DNA from: an uncultured Methanomicrobiales archaeon
GTDB lineage: Archaea > Halobacteriota > Methanomicrobia > Methanomicrobiales > Methanospirillaceae
DNA length: 64,000 nt
Assembly (NCBI GenBank): GCA_903832665.1
Contig: CAILCG010000022.1
Span: 62,001-126,000 of the forward strand
Direction: 5' to 3'
Shown: positions 36,111 through 46,868 of the stretch, piece after piece
How positions within the stretch are numbered: the first letter of the stretch is position 1
Layout of the letters: each line of letters opens with the position of its first letter
Made by a program: the position numbers and the translations under genes
Notes under the pieces: generated by a model
What the model was told of the DNA's origin: nothing
Seen by the model: the letters and a program-made list of their open reading frames with translations, nothing else
Database searches by the model: none

Positions 36111-38078
36111 ATGGAAATATCTGAGCAAATACCCCCGCAACAGAATGAAATAACCCCCGCATCTCCCGACGCGGTAACTACGGAAAGTGCGGGAGCGATA
36201 TCGTCAACAATTGAGGTCCCTGCTAAACTGATCGATCAGGTCATCGGGCAGGAACATGCAGTTGAAGTGATAAAAAAGGCGGCTATCCAGCGAAGACACG
36301 TCATGATGATCGGCAGTCCCGGTACCGGAAAATCGATGCTGGCAAAAGCAATGGCCGAGTTATTGCCCAAAGAAGAACTCGTCGATATCATGGTCTACCC
36401 GAACTCCGATGACAACAATAACCCAGTGATCAGGACAGTCGCTGCCGGGCGGGGAAAACAGATCGTAGCAGCCCATAAAGCGGAAGCCAAGAAAAAGATC
36501 CAGTTCCGGAACATGCTCCTCTTCCTTGCCATCATTGCGATTGGGGGATATGCACTCATCACAGGCCAGATCCTTATGGGGCTCATCGCCGTTGCTTTTA
36601 TTTTTATGGCATTTCGCTATAGCATTCCCCGGGAGGAGGCGATGGTGCCCAAACTTCTTGTATCGAATGATACCAAGAGTGTCGCCCCCTTTATCGATGC
36701 TACTGGTACTCACGCGGGTGCCCTTTTAGGCGACGTTCGCCACGACCCCTTCCAGAGCGGAGGGCTTGAAACCCCCTCACACGACCGGGTGGAAGCAGGT
36801 GCAATCCACCGTTCGAATGGAGGAGTACTCTTTATCGATGAGATCAACACTCTGGATCCACACTCCCAGCAGAACCTGCTCACGGCATTGCAGGAAGGAG
36901 AATTCCCTATCACCGGCCAGAGCGAGAGGTCGAGCGGTGCGATGGTCCGTACTGAACCGGTACCCTGCAAGTTCGTGATGGTTGCAGCGGGCAACCTTGA
37001 TGCAATCCAGGGAATGCACCCGGCTCTTCGCTCCCGTATTCGTGGATACGGATACGAAGTCTACATGGCAGAGAGTATGGAAGACACTCCTGAAAACCGG
37101 CAGAAATATGTCCGGTTCATTGCCCAGGAAGTAAAAAATGACGGAAAGATCCCCCATTGCGACCAGAGCGCCATTGACGAAATTATCCGTGAATCCAAGC
37201 GCCGGTCGAATCGTAAGGGGCATCTCACCCTCAAGCTGCGTGATATGGGCGGCCTCATCCGCGTTGCAGGAGACATAGCGCGACAGGAGGGTGCGACGAT
37301 CACCACTGCGGCACATGTTATCACCGCGAAGAAAACGGCTCGTTCCATCGAGGATCAGGTATCAGAGGAAGTGACACGCCACCTCCGTGAGTACGAGATG
37401 ACGGTAGTAACAGGTACACGGATTGGACGCGTGAATGGACTCGCAGTCACAGGAAGCGATGCGGGATCCGTGCTACCCATCATGGCAGAGGTAACTCATA
37501 CTCAGGGAGAGGGCGGGCAGATTATCGCTACGGGCATCTCCGGAAGGCGCCAGGAATCCTGGCTGAAAGAAGAAGAATCGATTGCGCAGCAATCCCTCAA
37601 GAATGTCAGTGCGCTCATTAAAAAATTCACCGGCAAGGATATCAAGAATATGGATATCCACATCCAGTTTATTGGTACTTATGGAGCAGAAGGGGATTCT
37701 GCTTCTATCACCATCGCCACCGCAGTCATCAGCGCGATTGAGGGTATACCTGTGCGCCAGGATGTTGCAATGACCGGCTCCCTGTCGGTACGGGGAGATG
37801 TCCTTCCTATTGGTGGAGTCACGTATAAAATTGAAGCGGCAGTAAAAGCCGGAATAACAACAGTCCTTATCCCGAGGATGAATCTGGATGATGTTCTGAT
37901 TGAGGAGAGGTATAAACCTCTCGTAACCCTGATCCCCGTCGATACGATCGAAGAGGTTCTCAAGATCGCATTGGTTCCGGAAAATTCCGAGGGTTTCTTA
38001 ACCAAACTCAGGAAGATGGCTATTCGTTCTACGGCGATGATTGCAGATGGAACCATAATCAACAATCCGGTGGCATGA
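36111..38078 (+). CDS. lonB: Archaeal LonB protease, membrane-anchored
   Basis: 655 residues. The AAA+ module has Walker A GSPGTGKS (about residue 70). Two membrane helices ([28 protein letters not shown]) are inserted between Walker A and Walker B (FIDEIN), as in archaeal LonB. The C-terminal protease domain has the Ser/Lys dyad in EGDSASI and [10 protein letters not shown]. It degrades damaged or regulatory proteins at the inner membrane face. It is followed by a tldD/pmbA pair. Confidence 0.96.
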   Translation: MEISEQIPPQQNEITPASPDAVTTESAGAISSTIEVPAKLIDQVIGQEHAVEVIKKAAIQRRHVMMIGSPGTGKSMLAKAMAELLPKEELVDIMVYPNSDDNNNPVIRTVAAGRGKQIVAAHKAEAKKKIQFRNMLLFLAIIAIGGYALITGQILMGLIAVAFIFMAFRYSIPREEAMVPKLLVSNDTKSVAPFIDATGTHAGALLGDVRHDPFQSGGLETPSHDRVEAGAIHRSNGGVLFIDEINTLDPHSQQNLLTALQEGEFPITGQSERSSGAMVRTEPVPCKFVMVAAGNLDAIQGMHPALRSRIRGYGYEVYMAESMEDTPENRQKYVRFIAQEVKNDGKIPHCDQSAIDEIIRESKRRSNRKGHLTLKLRDMGGLIRVAGDIARQEGATITTAAHVITAKKTARSIEDQVSEEVTRHLREYEMTVVTGTRIGRVNGLAVTGSDAGSVLPIMAEVTHTQGEGGQIIATGISGRRQESWLKEEESIAQQSLKNVSALIKKFTGKDIKNMDIHIQFIGTYGAEGDSASITIATAVISAIEGIPVRQDVAMTGSLSVRGDVLPIGGVTYKIEAAVKAGITTVLIPRMNLDDVLIEERYKPLVTLIPVDTIEEVLKIALVPENSEGFLTKLRKMAIRSTAMIADGTIINNPVA

Positions 38079-38084
38079 ACGAAC

Positions 38085-39416
38085 ATGCCCGGTATCACTT
38101 ATTTTGATCTGCGTCATGTAACTGGTCAGATTACGCACATCGATATCGATAATGGTGTGTTTGAATCTGCGGGTACAACTTTTTTCAATAAAGCGGTTTT
38201 GAGGGTAATCAGTAACGCGGGATGGGGTATTCTCCAGATCGATAATTATCAGCCCTGTACGGGTAAAAAATTCGATGAGCTGTTGCAAAGAGCCTGCAAA
38301 CTTTCTGCGATAACCCAGGAACTGGTTAGCCTCGGGGATGTCCCCCGGGGGATGCTTACCGTTCCCGCGATGAAAGAGGATCCCCGCTCTGTCAGCATTG
38401 AAGAAAAATCCGCTATTCTTTCAGAGATCGAGAAAGGTGCTGTTCACCCCTCTGTGGTAAATCGTCGCGCAAATTACATCGAACGAATTGAACAGGTGGA
38501 ATTTTCAGACAGCTCGGGAAATGAATATTCCTACGAGATGTGCCGTTCAGGGTTCAATGTGCTGGCTGTTGCATCGCAAAATGGCAATACCCAGATGGGG
38601 TATGAACGGGAACACTCCATTCATGGGTTCAATCTCCGTCATCAGCAGGATCTTGGGAAAAAGGCAGCTGAGATTGCCGTGGCCCTTCTCGGTGCAAAAT
38701 CTGCCCACGGGGGAAAGATGAAGGCAATTCTCGATCCGGAACTGGCAGGTGTGTTTGCCCATGAAGCGGTTGGTCATGCCAGTGAAGGTGACCTCATCCA
38801 GGAAGGGAATTCGGTACTGAAAGGCAAAACAGGGCAGAAGATAGGAAATGATCTGCTCACCATTGTAGACGATCCCGGTATTCACGAGTTCGGGTTTGAT
38901 CCAGTCGATTCGGAAGGTGTAGCGGTTCGCAGGACTGAGATCATTAAGAATGGGGTCGTCAATGCTTTCCTCCACAACCGGGAATCACTGGCTGCAATAG
39001 GTCACGGTGTAGCAGGTCACGCCCGTGCAATGCCCGGTGAACCGCCACTGGTCCGGATGAGTAACACGTTCATTGAAGCGGGTGACGCTACCGATCCCGA
39101 GATTTTTGAAGAGTGTAAAAATGGCATTTACCTCAAAGGGTCCCGTGGTGGACAGGTGGATCCGGGTCGGGGGGTCTTCCAGTTCAATGCCGAATACGGT
39201 TATATCGTTAAGAACGGGGAGTGTACCGGCATGGTGAGGGATGTCTCTATATCCGGAGATATCTTAACAACCCTGCACAATATCGCACTCTGCGGGAAAA
39301 ACCGGAAGATGAGCCCGGGATATTGCGGAAAAGGCGGCCAGAGTGTGCCGGTGAGTGATGGGGCTCCAACAATTCTTCTTTGTGATGCGGTGGTGGGCGG
39401 CAGTGGAATGGATTGA
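38085..39416 (+). CDS. tldD: TldD family metalloprotease subunit
   Basis: 443 residues with the zinc motif HEAVGH (HExxxH, about residue 227) and a typical TldD C-terminus (VVGGSGMD). TldD with PmbA/TldE forms a heterodimeric protease that trims small peptides, for example modified peptide precursors. The gene starts seven bases after lonB and overlaps pmbA by 14 bases, so it is translated with its partner. Confidence 0.93.
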   Translation: MPGITYFDLRHVTGQITHIDIDNGVFESAGTTFFNKAVLRVISNAGWGILQIDNYQPCTGKKFDELLQRACKLSAITQELVSLGDVPRGMLTVPAMKEDPRSVSIEEKSAILSEIEKGAVHPSVVNRRANYIERIEQVEFSDSSGNEYSYEMCRSGFNVLAVASQNGNTQMGYEREHSIHGFNLRHQQDLGKKAAEIAVALLGAKSAHGGKMKAILDPELAGVFAHEAVGHASEGDLIQEGNSVLKGKTGQKIGNDLLTIVDDPGIHEFGFDPVDSEGVAVRRTEIIKNGVVNAFLHNRESLAAIGHGVAGHARAMPGEPPLVRMSNTFIEAGDATDPEIFEECKNGIYLKGSRGGQVDPGRGVFQFNAEYGYIVKNGECTGMVRDVSISGDILTTLHNIALCGKNRKMSPGYCGKGGQSVPVSDGAPTILLCDAVVGGSGMD

Positions 39417-40689
39417 CCAGTTAATAAAAAAAGGATTAAAAAGCGTTGACGAAGTTGAGATCTTTTACGTAGAGGGCAGAAGTGTATCGGCTGACCTGAA
39501 ACAGAAGAAGATCAACCTGGCCTCTGCCTCCGAGGATTGTGGACTTGGGATTCGCACCGTTCATAAGGGCAGAATTGGGTCATCGAGTACAAATGATCCT
39601 CTCAACTGGAGTGAATGCCTGGACGCTGCGATCGCAAGCGGCCATCTCGCTACTTCGCTACCCTGGGAAGTATTACCCGGTACGCAGGCCATCTCTCACA
39701 CCCCCCTCACTTTTGATTCATCAATGAAGATTGAACCCGATTCCGCTCTTGCCCTGCTCGAACAGATGCTCGCCGGAGCAGAAGAGCATAAGGCAGAAGT
39801 GACCGCCGGTTCAGCCGGCCTATCAACGGCATCCGTAACCCTGGCAAACAGCCGGGGAATCCACTACACGGACAACCACACGGGCGTCTCGCTATCTCTC
39901 GAAGCCATTCATAAACAATCTACCGGTTACGAATTCGACCATTCCAGTTTCATGGAAAAGGTAGATCCTTTCCATGTGGGGGAACGGGCCACGTTCTTTG
40001 CCCATGAATCCGCTGAGGGAAAAGAGATCCCAACAGGGAATTACGAGATCCTGCTCTCCCCGCTTGCCTATGCTGAACTACTTGGAGGTACCTTTATCCC
40101 TGCACTGAACGGGCGGAACGTACATGCGGGCAGATCCAAGTTTTCGCAGTCCTTAGGAGAGTCTGTTGCCGATCCAATGATCTCGATGTATGATGATCCA
40201 CTTCTGGTGGGAGCGGATGGCAGTGTGAGTTGGGATGCGGAAGGCATGCCGACACACAGGATAGATTTCATAAAGAATGGTGTCCTGAATGCTTTTGCGT
40301 ACGATCTAAAAACGGCTTACCGGTACGGAAAAACCAGCACGGCGAGCGCAGTTCGGAGCGGCTATGGAGGGTCCCCGGGGATTGGTCACCACAATTTTGT
40401 TGTGGATGGAAAACGCAGCACCATTACTGATGAACGAGTGGTGTACGTCCATAGCGTAGTGGGGGCTCATACGGCAAATCCGATGAGTGGTGAATTCTCT
40501 GTTGAACTTTCCAATGCGTTCTGGATGAATGACGGTGAGTTTGAGGAGCCTATCCGGAGTGCCATGCTTTCAGGAAATGTATTTTCGCTCCATAATGAGG
40601 TTCTCGGTTTAAGTCATGAATCGCGTTCAATCGGCCCGCTGATCCTGCCTTCAGTAAAGATAAATAAACAGCGGATCATTGGAAAGTGA
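39403..40689 (+). CDS. pmbA: PmbA/TldE family protein, partner of TldD
   Basis: About 428 residues from the GTG at 39403 (EWIDQLIKKG); an ATG 24 bases upstream is possible. It has the family organisation but lacks the HExxxH zinc motif, as expected for the non-catalytic TldE partner. Conserved parts include NSRGIHYTDNHTG and GNYEILLSPLAYAELL. It overlaps tldD and so is probably made in equal amounts. Confidence 0.9.
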   Translation: MEWIDQLIKKGLKSVDEVEIFYVEGRSVSADLKQKKINLASASEDCGLGIRTVHKGRIGSSSTNDPLNWSECLDAAIASGHLATSLPWEVLPGTQAISHTPLTFDSSMKIEPDSALALLEQMLAGAEEHKAEVTAGSAGLSTASVTLANSRGIHYTDNHTGVSLSLEAIHKQSTGYEFDHSSFMEKVDPFHVGERATFFAHESAEGKEIPTGNYEILLSPLAYAELLGGTFIPALNGRNVHAGRSKFSQSLGESVADPMISMYDDPLLVGADGSVSWDAEGMPTHRIDFIKNGVLNAFAYDLKTAYRYGKTSTASAVRSGYGGSPGIGHHNFVVDGKRSTITDERVVYVHSVVGAHTANPMSGEFSVELSNAFWMNDGEFEEPIRSAMLSGNVFSLHNEVLGLSHESRSIGPLILPSVKINKQRIIGK

Positions 40690-40759
40690 ATTGAGAGAGA
40701 TAAACCGATAGGTATTGTTAACAGGAATTCATTGGTAAGTAAAGGAAAACAGGTTAATT

Positions 40760-41023
40760 ATGAGCTCAGTACTCATTGCAATACTTCTCGTTGTGGCAAT
40801 TGTAGCGATTGTCTATTACTTAGTAAAAAAGTTCATGGTCCTCGTGATCAATGCCATTCTGGGAATTGTTGTGTTATTTATTCTCAATTTCCTGCATGTG
40901 ATGCAATGGATGGGTAAACCGGATCTTGGGTACGGGTTTGTGACCGTTCTCATCTCCGCAATAGGGGGGCTACCGGGTGTTTGTATCCTCCTCTTGCTGG
41001 ATATCCTCGGAATTACCCTGTAA
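40760..41023 (+). CDS. BofA-like (pro-sigmaK processing inhibitor family) membrane protein
   Basis: 87 residues with three hydrophobic helices. The middle NAILGIVVLFILN and C-terminal AIGGLPGVCILLLLDILGI segments match the BofA-like family, which in Bacillus restrains a membrane-embedded protease (SpoIVFB, an M50 enzyme). Archaea have no sigma K, so the partner here is unknown; two M50 proteases are in the window but far away. Confidence 0.8.
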   Translation: MSSVLIAILLVVAIVAIVYYLVKKFMVLVINAILGIVVLFILNFLHVMQWMGKPDLGYGFVTVLISAIGGLPGVCILLLLDILGITL

Positions 41024-41249
41024 ATGAAATAATATTTTTTTTAAATGATCGTCCAGAGTTCATTTTAGAACTACGGCTTGCTAAACGCTGGAATGTGAGT
41101 TTTTGGGATTCGAAAAAGAGACTTGGAAAAACGAAGGCGCGAAAGAGCTGTGAATCTGATAGAAATAACAAAATCCTGCGAATTTTAAAATGGAAAAGGG
41201 TATTTACTGAGCAGAAAAGGATTTTTTAATTCTGATAAATTGATTTCTC

Positions 41250-41948
41250 TCAGAACACATTTGCTTCTGAATAGACCATGACCTGGTCCTGCTCGATCTC
41301 ATACGGTTTGATCTCGCGTGAGTGTGCTGACATCCGCATCTTGACCACTTCGAGTGCAAGATGCACATCGGTTAGATCAGAAGGCCGGACATACCGGAGC
41401 AGGATTACCGTATCGGACAGGTACTCGATCAGCCCGTGACGACTGGAAAAAACATTGTCCCGGTGAGTCTCTGAGGTCATCATGATGGTGCAGTCACGGT
41501 CACGAAGTCCTTCGATAAACCGGTACATCTCCTGTCTTCGTTCCGAATCGGTATTGAACAGATCTTCAAAGAGGGAGATTGGATCGATCACAACCCGGCT
41601 GGCCTTCACTTCTTCAATAAGTTTTGGCAGTTCGTTTTTGATCCGGTTGTTGGCAACATTGAAGTCTGTGGGATCGAGCTTGATTACGTAGAGGGATTTG
41701 TTCAAATAAGGGGTAATATCCCATCCTTTCAGCTTCATGTAGGAAAGGATTCTCTCTTCGCGTTCCTCGAGGCTGATGTAAATGATCCGCTCCCCTTTTT
41801 TCAGTCCGTCCCAGACGAATTCAAGGGAAAATGTAGTTTTTCCGGTACCGTAAGTACCGATTATTGCGCATATGCTGCCGGGAATAAGTCCCCCTCCAAG
41901 CATATCGTCCAGACCAAGGATTCCCACTTTTACCCGCTCGGGAATCAT
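41250..41948 (-). CDS. KaiC-like RecA-superfamily ATPase
   Basis: 232 residues. Walker A is GTYGTGKT (about residue 31), followed by YISLEE and Walker B VVIDPISLF. This single-domain KaiC-like form occurs in archaeal signalling and in the ArlH protein of the archaellum. It overlaps the next KaiC-like gene by four bases. Both are divergent from the secretion ATPase at 42982. Active ATPase by its motifs; the partner is inferred to be the neighbouring secretion machine or the degenerate paralogue. Confidence 0.9.
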   Translation of the reverse strand: MIPERVKVGILGLDDMLGGGLIPGSICAIIGTYGTGKTTFSLEFVWDGLKKGERIIYISLEEREERILSYMKLKGWDITPYLNKSLYVIKLDPTDFNVANNRIKNELPKLIEEVKASRVVIDPISLFEDLFNTDSERRQEMYRFIEGLRDRDCTIMMTSETHRDNVFSSRHGLIEYLSDTVILLRYVRPSDLTDVHLALEVVKMRMSAHSREIKPYEIEQDQVMVYSEANVF

Positions 41949-42747
41949 ATAACCACCCGGATATTGCTCACTTCAAAACCACTGGTAGTTGAGATACGAA
42001 CTGCAAATTTCACCAGATCGCGCTCTTCAAGGTGTGGCATCACACCCCTGAATTTTTCAAAGTACATTACCCGCTGCCGGCGGGAACCGGTACTCTCTTC
42101 CCACCTGAAAAGCATTACTGCGTCGGCAATATCGGAGAGCTCCTTTTCCTGAGATGAATTCAGGATGCCCTGGGTGAGCAGCAGGTAACAGGTAAGCCCC
42201 CGCTCTTTTGAAACCCGCTGCAAGCCCCTGAAAAATCCCATAAGGTTTGACCAGCTGTTGGGTGTATTGGATTGTGTTGCAATATCGGTGACGGAATCCA
42301 TGACAACAAGACTTTGCGGTTTTGCGGAATTGATCACATTTGAGAGCTGGACAAGAACATTTTCATGACCCGCCCTTTTTTGCATTCTTGTAAGGATATC
42401 GCTGTGGCTGTACCACGCATCGGGTACTACGCTGCTGTCAAAATAAAGTTCAGAGAGGTCATCGAACTGTATTGAATCCACGAGCTGGACTACGTTGTCG
42501 ATACGCAATGAATTTACAATCTCCTGTTTTACGTCATCCTTGTGCCGGGTGAATGTGATGTACCGCAGTTCTTCCGGGGCCAGTTTATCTTTGAGCCCCC
42601 CACGGTTTTTTTCATCCAGCAGATTTACCATTGAACTATACACAAACTCGTTGCTGCCTGCCCCGAGATCCCCCAAAAAAAGAATTACTGATCCTGGAGG
42701 GACCCCCCCTCAAGAATTGGATCAAGTGATGAGATCCCGGTAGGCAT
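41945..42747 (-). CDS. KaiC/ArlH-like RecA-fold protein with lysine-less Walker A; N-terminus frameshifted
   Basis: The intact part begins at an internal TTG (42676). The family N-terminus MPTGISSLDPILEGG starts at 42747 with ATG, and one extra G in the G7 run (42703-42709 on the plus strand) joins it as VPPGSVILFLGDLGAGSNEF. In that loop the Lys and Thr of GKT are replaced (AGSNE), so ATP binding or hydrolysis may be lost. Walker-B-like LVVMDSVTD is present. With the break removed the length is about 267. Likely a structural or regulatory partner of the upstream active paralogue. Confidence 0.8.
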
Positions 42748-42825
42748 TTTTGTACTGGCAAATTCCTGCATAATTCCCCGAAACAAATAGAAAAAATTCT
42801 TTCACAGAATCTGTCATGGGTAGTG

Positions 42826-42836
42826 TTATAAATATA
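42826..42836 (-). promoter_or_regulatory. TATA-like box for the KaiC-like genes
   Basis: ttataaatata on the plus strand (tatatttataa on minus) lies about 80-90 bases before the ATG at 42747, in the divergent spacer. Confidence 0.5.
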
Positions 42837-42926
42837 TCTGATCGGTGGTGACATGAACTCCTAGATACTTGGGAGACCTGGCATCCTCGAATTCCTCGGA
42901 ATGACACATAATTATATAGAATGCTC

Positions 42927-42946
42927 TCCCGAATTATATCTCGGGA
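42927..42946 (+). promoter_or_regulatory. Palindrome over a TATA box upstream of the secretion ATPase
   Basis: tcccga (42927-42932) and tcggga (42941-42946) are a perfect 6-bp inverted repeat with the TATA-like attatat between them. An operator at this place would block the TATA-binding protein. Another taattatat lies at 42909-42917. Confidence 0.5.
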
Positions 42947-42981
42947 ATATCTGAAATTTTACGGTAGGGTGCTTGTGCGGT

Positions 42982-44708
42982 ATGCAGATTTCTGAATTCT
43001 TAAACTCACTAAAAAAGTCTCGTGCGGAACAAGGGGCACAGGAACCCGCGAAGTCGCTCACAGATCCAGGAATCCTCCCCACCGGAAGAGCTGCAGAAAA
43101 AACGCCCGCACCAGGCTCCAAAAAACCCGACGCAAGTTACCGTCACTATTTTCACCTGCTCAAGGGAGCAGGGAAATCTGCCGTGGATGAATACGATTTT
43201 GAACGGGATGGTTCGCTTGTCGATGCAACGATTGATGATACATATGAACAGATTGACCAGTACTGGATTGAAAACGGGCGTTCACTCATCATCATTGCGC
43301 TGAATAAAAAGACCAACCAGCGGGAGTATCTCCTGTTCGAACCCTCTCTTTCCGATTTCGAATATGAACTGCTGGAACGTCTTTATGAAGACCTGCGGGA
43401 TGTTCTCATCCTGACCTCGGATGAGATCAAAAAGGATCGCAAGCGTGTGCTTCTGGAAAAGATGCACGGGCTCATTGATAACTACGGTGTTACGCTTAAA
43501 CGATCCACTCTGTACAAACTCCAGTATTTCCTGATCCGGAATTTTATCGGCTGGTCTCGGATTGATCCCCTGATGAAGGATCCCAACCTGGAGGATATCT
43601 CCTGCGATGGCAATAAAGTCCCGCTCTTTCTTTATCACCGGCACTACCGGAATATCAAAACCAATATTGCTTTTGAATCTGATGTACTCAACTCCCTGGC
43701 AATAACGCTCGCCCAGCGTTCGGGGAAACATATCTCCACGGGCTCACCGATGATCGATGCAACGTTGCCGGATGGTTCACGACTCCAATTGACCCTTGGT
43801 ACGGAAGTGACGACCCGGGGGACTTCCTTTACCATACGGAAATTCCGGGAAGATCCGTTCTCCCCCATCGAACTCATGGAGATCGGTACCTTTAATGCCG
43901 ATTCCCTTGTCTATTTCTGGCTCGCAATTGAGAATAACAAAAGCCTTATTTTTATCGGCGGAACTGCTTCAGGAAAGACGACTTCATTGAATGCAGTCTC
44001 CCTGTTCATCCCCCCGGTTGCCAAGGTAGTCAGTATCGAAGATACTCGTGAGATCACTCTTTACCATGATAACTGGATCGCGAGTGTCACCCGGGAAGCC
44101 TTGTCGGAAGGGGGAAATGCCATCACCATGTTCGACTTGCTTCGTGCAGCAATGCGACAACGTCCCGAGTACATTCTTGTAGGGGAAGTTCGGGGTAGCG
44201 AGGCCCAGACACTCTTCCAGGCCATGAATACCGGTCACACCACGTTCTTCACTATGCATGCAGGGAGTGTCGATGCGGCAATCCATCGGCTTGAGAGCGA
44301 GCCGTTGAATGTGCCAAGGAACATGGTGCAGGCGCTCTCGTCAGCGTTCAGGGTCTCATCTATCATGGAACGGAACGTGTCCGGCGCGTCCAGGAAGTTG
44401 TTGAAATAGCCGGCATTGATCCCTCAACGGGGAATCTGCGGGTTAACAATGTCTTTGTCTATGATCCGATAAAGGACAAGTTCAGTTTTACCGGACGATC
44501 CCAGATCTATTCCGATATCGCTGAAAAACGAGGATGGACCCGCGAACAGCTTGAAGCCGAGATCGCAATCAGGAAAAATCTCTTAGAAGAGATGAGAAAA
44601 CAGGGTATTAAGGATTATATCTCGGTTGCTACCCTCTTCCACGCATACAACATTGATGCCAAGGAAGTGCTGGCCCACATCGCTGATCTCCGCAAGGTAA
44701 TCCGATGA
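42982..44708 (+). pseudogene. Type II/IV secretion system ATPase (GspE/VirB11/ArlI family), frameshifted near 44381
   Basis: The first 475 residues are in one frame: an N-terminal domain and the ATPase core with Walker A GGTASGKTT, Asp box SIEDTREI, and Walker B/His box ILVGEVRG and GHTTFFTMHAG. The normal end continues in another frame from about 44381 (RRVQEVVEIAGIDPSTGN...LADLRKVIR), to the stop at 44708. One missing base near gtgtccggcg explains the break. The stop overlaps the next gene by four bases. It powers assembly of a pilus-like or secretion filament; no pilin or prepilin peptidase is in sight. Confidence 0.85.
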
Positions 44709-46644
44709 TCTTCAGGAAATACCTCTGGAAATGGATCCAGCAGGATCCCGTCCGGTATCATGGCCTGCATGCTGATATGATATCCGCCCGGTCAGGGATC
44801 ACCCTTGAGCAGTATCTCTGGCGTACTGTAAAGATCGCTTTTCTTACCGGCATCCTGTTCGCGGTCATTGGCTATTTTTTAAGTATTTTTCTGACAATCC
44901 AGGTCTATTCCGGGAGGGCGGGTATCTACAATGTTTTCAATCTCCAGCTGCCTGTATTGTTTAACTTTGTATACCCTGCAGAATATCTCCAGGCACTCGC
45001 GGTTATCGCTTCGTTTGTTGTCGGGACGTTTATTGGTTATTCAGTCCTCCTGAGCATGCCCGGGTTCGAGAAGAATAATCGCTCGATCAAGATCAATATG
45101 ACCCTGCACAATGCTGTGGCGTACATGTACGCCATGCGGCGTGGGGGTGCCCAGCTGATGACGATCTTCCGGTCACTTTCCGACCGGGCGAACATTTATG
45201 GTGAAGTTGCCCTTGAGTTCCGCCAGATTGTACGGGATGCTGATTTTTTCGGGTACGATGTGGTCACTGCAATACGACACCTGGCTGAAACAACCCCATC
45301 GGAGAAACTCAAGGATTTTCTGGAAGATCTCCTCTCGGTCATTGAAAGTGGTGGGGACATGGGAGAATTTCTTTCCACAAGGGTCCGGTTGTACCAGGAG
45401 GAAGCGCGGTTCGAGCAGAAACAGTTCCTTAATGTCCTTTCAATTGTTGCAGAATCCTACGTGACCCTGTTTGTTGCCGGGCCGCTTTTTTGATCATCAT
45501 CATGGTCGTCATGTTGATGATGGGCGGCAGTGCGGTCATCCAACTGGCATTGATCACCTACGCAATCATCCCTATCGGTTCACTGGTCTTCATTCTCCTG
45601 ATCGACATCATATCGTTAAAGGCCGAAAAGACCTCCCACTATGTAAGGACGAAGTGGCTTCATACCTATTCCGATGTGATCATCTCCAAAAAGAACAATG
45701 AAGAACCGCTGTTTGAACAATTGAAAAAATATGACCAGCTCCGGCATCTCGTCCATTACCTCCGGCATCCACTCGAGAGTTTTGTCAGTAACGTGAATCA
45801 GACACTCTACGTGACGGTCCCCGTTGCTATCCTGTATGTTGTGATCGTGCTGTTGAGTATCCGCCAATACAATTATACCAACATTGAGACGCTCATCAAC
45901 GTGGTCGATGTTCATATTGTTATCGCTCTCCTTATCGTGCTCGTCCCCTATGCGATATTTTACGAGATCTGGTCTCGTAAAGTGCTGGGGATCCAGACGC
46001 TCATACCGGACTTCCTGGAACGTATGGCGGGCATCAACCAGGTCGGACTCACGATTGCCCAGGCAATTGCCATCATGGTGAATACCAATCTTGGACTCCT
46101 GAGTTATGAGATACGGCAGATAAAGCGGGATATGGAATGGGGTGCAAATTTTACCGAGGCCCTGATGAGGTTTGAAGAGCGTGTCAGCACACCTTCAATT
46201 GCACGGACCGTGACTCTTATCACGAAGGCAAGTGAGATGAGCGGCCAGATCGGTGTTGTACTCTCAATTGCATCCAGCGACGCAAAGATGACCGAAGTGC
46301 TCAAAAGGGAGCGCCTCGCCGAGATGTTCATTTATACGGCGATCGTATATCTCGCGTTCTTTGTCTTCCTTTTTGTCGTGGGTGTACTGACAACCCAGTT
46401 TCTCCCGGTGCTCGCGAAACTCACTACTACCGCATTACCAACCTCGGGGGCTTTTTCATCTATTGGTGCAATACCCATCATGACTATCAACCGGCTCCTG
46501 TTCCATGCGTGTCTAGTTCAGGCTCTCTTCTCCGGATTAATCGCCGGGCAGATGGGTGAATCATCCATAGCAGCAGGAGTGAAACATTCCTGTGTACTCC
46601 TGGTAATCGCATTGATTGCCTTCAAATTCATCCTCGTTATTTGA
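44705..46644 (+). pseudogene. TadC/ArlJ-type secretion platform membrane protein, frameshifted in a T6 run
   Basis: Two frames: 44705-45493 and 45490-46644. The first ends after FVAGPLF at a six-T run (45486-45491); one extra T restores FLIIIMVVMLMMGG. The product would have about 646 residues and two repeated T2SSF domains with MRRGGAQLMTIFRSLSDR and MAGINQVGLTIAQAIAIM, each followed by membrane helices. It forms the inner-membrane core of archaeal type IV filament systems and works with the ATPase directly upstream (ATGA overlap). Confidence 0.85.
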
Positions 46645-46712
46645 GGCAGAAAATCTCATTTTAGATAAGATTAAATAATGCACGAGTGATCTCGTAGTGA
46701 GGTGAATGGGAA

Positions 46713-46868
46713 ATGTGTAGTGTTGGCGGGCCTATGGATATCGATATTCCCCCGGATCGGATAAAACCGAAAAGTTACCGTTGCAATGAATGTAGTGAAC
46801 GATTCAAGGGGATCGGGAAAAATCCTATCTGTCCAAGCTGCCAGTCAGAAGACGTGACAGAGATATGA
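46713..46868 (+). CDS. Small zinc-ribbon protein (51 aa)
   Basis: A 51-residue protein with RCNEC and CPSC knuckles (about residues 24-28 and 40-43), and gaggtg about seven bases before the ATG. The N-terminus MCSVGGPMDIDIPPDR is polar. It ends with ATATGA, overlapping the start of the next gene by four bases. Zinc binding is inferred; function unknown. Confidence 0.75.
   Translation: MCSVGGPMDIDIPPDRIKPKSYRCNECSERFKGIGKNPICPSCQSEDVTEI

Noticed and set aside
42982-46644. Calling the ATPase/platform pair an archaellum locus
   Set aside because: No archaellin or arlB-G gene is adjacent, and the ATPase has an extended N-terminal domain; the general type II/IV family name is safer.
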